Origin: Prosopocoilus inquinatus
Taxonomy: Eukaryota > Arthropoda > Insecta > Coleoptera > Lucanidae
DNA length: 64,000 nt
Direction of reading: 5' to 3'
Assembly (NCBI GenBank): GCA_036172665.1
Contig: CM069872.1
Location: 46,796,101 to 46,860,100, forward strand
Position numbers and translations under genes: made by a program. This document shows positions 61,009 through 64,000 of the stretch, piece by piece. Position 1 is the stretch's first letter; every line of letters begins with the position of its first letter. A model generated the notes under the pieces. The model did no database searches, had not been told where the DNA came from, and was given only the letters and a program-made list of their open reading frames with translations.

Positions 61009-64000
61009 AATTTGAAATACAATAATAAAAACAAAAACCGAAATTAACTCCTCGAGTTAAAAAGTTCTTATTCTGCCAAAAGTTTTTTATAATGGAAAGC
61101 AAACATTAGCGCCATACACTAGAAAAATGAATTTAACAAAGCATTAATAATAAATCACTTTTCGTGGGTAGTCGCAAGAGCCGTTTTACTAATTAACGAG
61201 CTTCGAACGACGACGGCGAAAAATAAACCCCCCCCCATTTTTTTTCCCCAGAAATTTAATGAAACAATAACAGCGCGAAAACAGTAAAACAAAAATCACA
61301 ACTCGCATTCACGAAAGGAATAATTTAGAGGGCACTTTGCAGTCACATAAATCAAAAATAAGGGTGAGAGAGAAGGTAGAGAACGGGCGAGTGCGTTCAG
61401 TTGTTATGCCCTCGTCTGGATGAAGTCATTGTACTTATTTTATATGGATGGTTTGGTGTAGTCTCGGTGGCGTTTTCCCTTTAAGTTGGGCTGTGATTTG
61501 TCACCCCTTATTAAAGCGTCCCTTGCTTCCTACCCTCGGGACACGTATGATTGGTGGCGCTGTCAATTGACTTCAAACACTTTCCGGGCTTGTTTCCAAG
61601 GGGTTTCTTTTTCAATTTAATTGAATTCGAGACATTGATTTCGGTCGATAAGTTTATTACGGCGCGCCCGAATTCGATTTCGTGCTCTGCTCTCGTCTGA
61701 CATGAAACATTTTATGTACCCGCACCATTACTGCTAACGAACGTTTGAGAGGATGGCAGAAGGTAGAAGTCATCAATGATTCAACACGAAAGACATAAAC
61801 AGTCGTGCGGTGCAGTTGTAAATGTCAAGTTGAATATTAAAGTAATTCGCCATTATAATTTTATGTTTTGTTAGATGGTGAAACGATTGTAAACGTGAAA
61901 GGCATTAGCTCAACGCAGATGTAATATTAATTGAGGTTTCATCTCATGTTACGTAATATTTTTTCTCTCTAACATTTATCAAATCTATTTTTATATTTTT
62001 ACGATGAGGATTTCACTAGTTGTAATTACAAAACCCAAACCAATTGTGTCTTCCTTTTATAAAGAATTAAAGAGGAAAATAAAATTAAAATTGAACGCCC
62101 AATTAAACTCGTTTCCCAAAGGAAAACTACTTCGATAAAAGCCTGTTTGCTCCGAGGTCCTTAACAATAAATGAAACTTTAAGTGTCTGCCAGAAGGAGG
62201 CGCTGTCTCAGGGTTAGCGACAGATGACCCTTGTAGTAGAAGTAGATTGAAGTGGCTCGGTCAGCAAATCCGAGATTAAGAAGAAAGCCAATACTTAAGG
62301 CTAGTTGAATTTTCACTTCACGTTTCCACCATTGAAAATAGCCAAGTTTTATGGTGATCGGTATTTGTTATGTGAGGCGGAAAGAGACGCGGAAGAATCT
62401 GTCATAAAGCGCGGGGATGAAATATAACAGCGCGACGTTATAAGACACAGCATTACCGTAAATTGTTCAAAGTGGCGCAAAAACTTCCAAAGAAAAGAAA
62501 ACTCTTTCCACCGGGGCTTGCTAACTCGAGCTATAAATTCCATCAGCGGAAAAACAACAAAAAGCTCTCTTATTACTCATCGTTTAGGCGCTCTCCGAGT
62601 AAATTAGTTTAAAAGTTCGGCTGTAAAATAAATTGAGGGCTGTAATTATTTTTACATTTGTCCCCAGCGGATCCTCATAATTTTAGATTAAAACTCTTGT
62701 CGTCTCTCATAACTTTCGTTAACGAGTTTCACGGGTTACAATCTTTTAATACAAGGCCTTGTGATTATTGGATTCGAAGTACATTCCCATGATTTCGCCG
62801 ATTCTATCCGCTTTAGAAACAATTCGAAATTACACCTGACTTAATTTGGATTAAAATGATTATTTTTCAAATTATTTGTAAGCCTGCAGCATGTTCCACT
62901 CTTAGAAAGCAGAACAAATGGAGAATTCGGAGAGATGAAGATAGCTTTATTCAAAAAAACCATGAAAGATAGAAAGGGACGCATTTAGCCATACATCATC
63001 ATCATACACTTACATAAATATTGTAAGTTAAGTTGCTATATGAATTAAAAGAGTCCCAGAAAACTAATATAGGTACATTGATAAACAAAAAAGTGCAGCG
63101 AAGTGCATAACAGCACGTAGTTTATAGTATTTCTAATAATAATATAACAGAAATTTTTTATTTAATTTATTTCTATTTTACAAATGAAATCATCGCTAAA
63201 CCAATTTAATAAATTCAAAGCTACTAGTTTCATCAACACTTCTCGATGTATGTATAGTAACATGCATTTTATCAAGTCGCAGCTTCTCGTTTAAATTGCA
63301 TCATAAACAGCGTCTTCATAAAATATATGTTGGTATACAACCATATTCTTTTCTAACGAAATGGGTCTCTTTCACTCATCCGATATACTCATTCGGTATG
63401 GTCTCTTTCTCGCTTGAAGCGCTTAAGCTATGTGTAGTGTTAATGTTTCCCGATAACATTAGAAAAGAACGCGACTGTACATATTATGTAATATCAGTAA
63501 ATAACTATTGGAGTAAGATGGCATCGTCTGAAACTTTGAAGAGAACGCAAAATACAAGTAAGCAGAGAATGAATTTTCTGCTTTAAACAACCTTACCAGC
63601 GTAAACAACGCACATTTTTCTTAAATATTTTATAAGTACAGTCGAATACTTGAAAAGTCAGATCAGAAGTTTTCTGAAATGGGTCTTACTGTACTCTTAG
63701 AAATCGGAGATATTGATTTTTCTTGCTTGAAAACTGTAAAATGGGGAAATGGGGATATTCAAGTTCCTCTTTCTAAGAGGTGTATAAGCACAACGAATGA
63801 GGTATTTGTGCAGTAATCATCATATTATCATTAGACTACGCTCACAATTAGAGGTATGTATATACTTTGATTCCATAATTCGTTACTGTTTGTTTGTTAT
63901 TGAATCCGTACAGGCTTCTTCTTCTTCAATATTTCGCATACATTGTCGGTTCAATTTGCGTATCTTTTCAAAAATCCGTTTCCTATGTCTAATAGTAACG

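Larger units (their letters stand above)
36871..64000. other. No host gene seen: intron or intergenic DNA with repeats
   Basis: No exon with recognisable protein was found. Transposon remnants and tandem repeats are listed separately. GC-richer, non-repetitive stretches at about 42600-42790, 49090-49400, 52900-53060, 56970-57480, 59080-59370, 60340-60520 and 61330-61690 stand out from the AT-rich background; they could be regulatory DNA or undetected exons. The rest shows nothing I can name. Confidence 0.45.

Noticed and set aside
60680..61009. 109-codon proline-rich frame
   Set aside because: It is a translation of foldback copy B and its CAC repeat; copy A gives an equivalent artefact at 4701-4940.

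Overview
The window looks like intron-rich, AT-rich nuclear DNA from an insect. Three things point that way: an insect-type Groucho co-repressor gene, an insect errantivirus-like (Ty3/gypsy with env) provirus, and many mariner, IS630/Tc1, hAT-like, PIF-like and LINE remnants. A beetle is a guess from the overall look; the sequence does not settle it.

Gene content. The only host gene I can support is groucho (TLE family) on the minus strand. Six exons lie between 18374 and 2089 and join in phase to 532 codons plus stop: the end of the GP/CcN region with its nuclear-localisation and CK2-like segment, the SP region, and the complete WD40 propeller. The N-terminal Q-domain exons are not visible. 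Either everything from 18.4 to 64 kb is one very long groucho intron, or the upstream exons are short and I missed them. The intron between exons 18273-18374 and 5089-5422 is already 12.85 kb.

Mobile content. The main element is a 5,912-bp errantivirus-like provirus (30955-36866). Its two 229-bp LTRs are identical by eye, it is flanked by a TGCA target duplication, and it has a tRNA-Ser-type primer site and a polypurine tract. It carries an open gag-protease-integrase ORF and an open env ORF. The reverse transcriptase/RNase H part of pol is missing, yet the reading frame is preserved across the gap. This points to a recently inserted non-autonomous retrovirus that needed reverse transcriptase from elsewhere. 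Around it lie dead transposase genes (mariner 54.6-55.8 kb; IS630/Tc1-like 27.9-28.8 kb), four non-LTR retrotransposon fragments, and about twenty short inverted-repeat elements. Several of these form two-copy families within the window, and some are nested in one another.

Layout. 1-2.0 kb: downstream flank of groucho. 2.1-5.4 kb: five clustered groucho exons with small elements in their introns. 5.4-18.3 kb: long intron with LINE and MITE debris. 18.3 kb: upstream groucho exon. 18.4-30.9 kb: nested inverted repeats, a LINE pseudogene and an IS630/Tc1 pseudogene. 30.9-36.9 kb: provirus. 36.9-64 kb: no host gene seen, but MITEs, a purine-rich tandem array of about 350-bp units, a mariner relic, a 400-bp tandem duplication, and GC-rich islands that could be regulatory.
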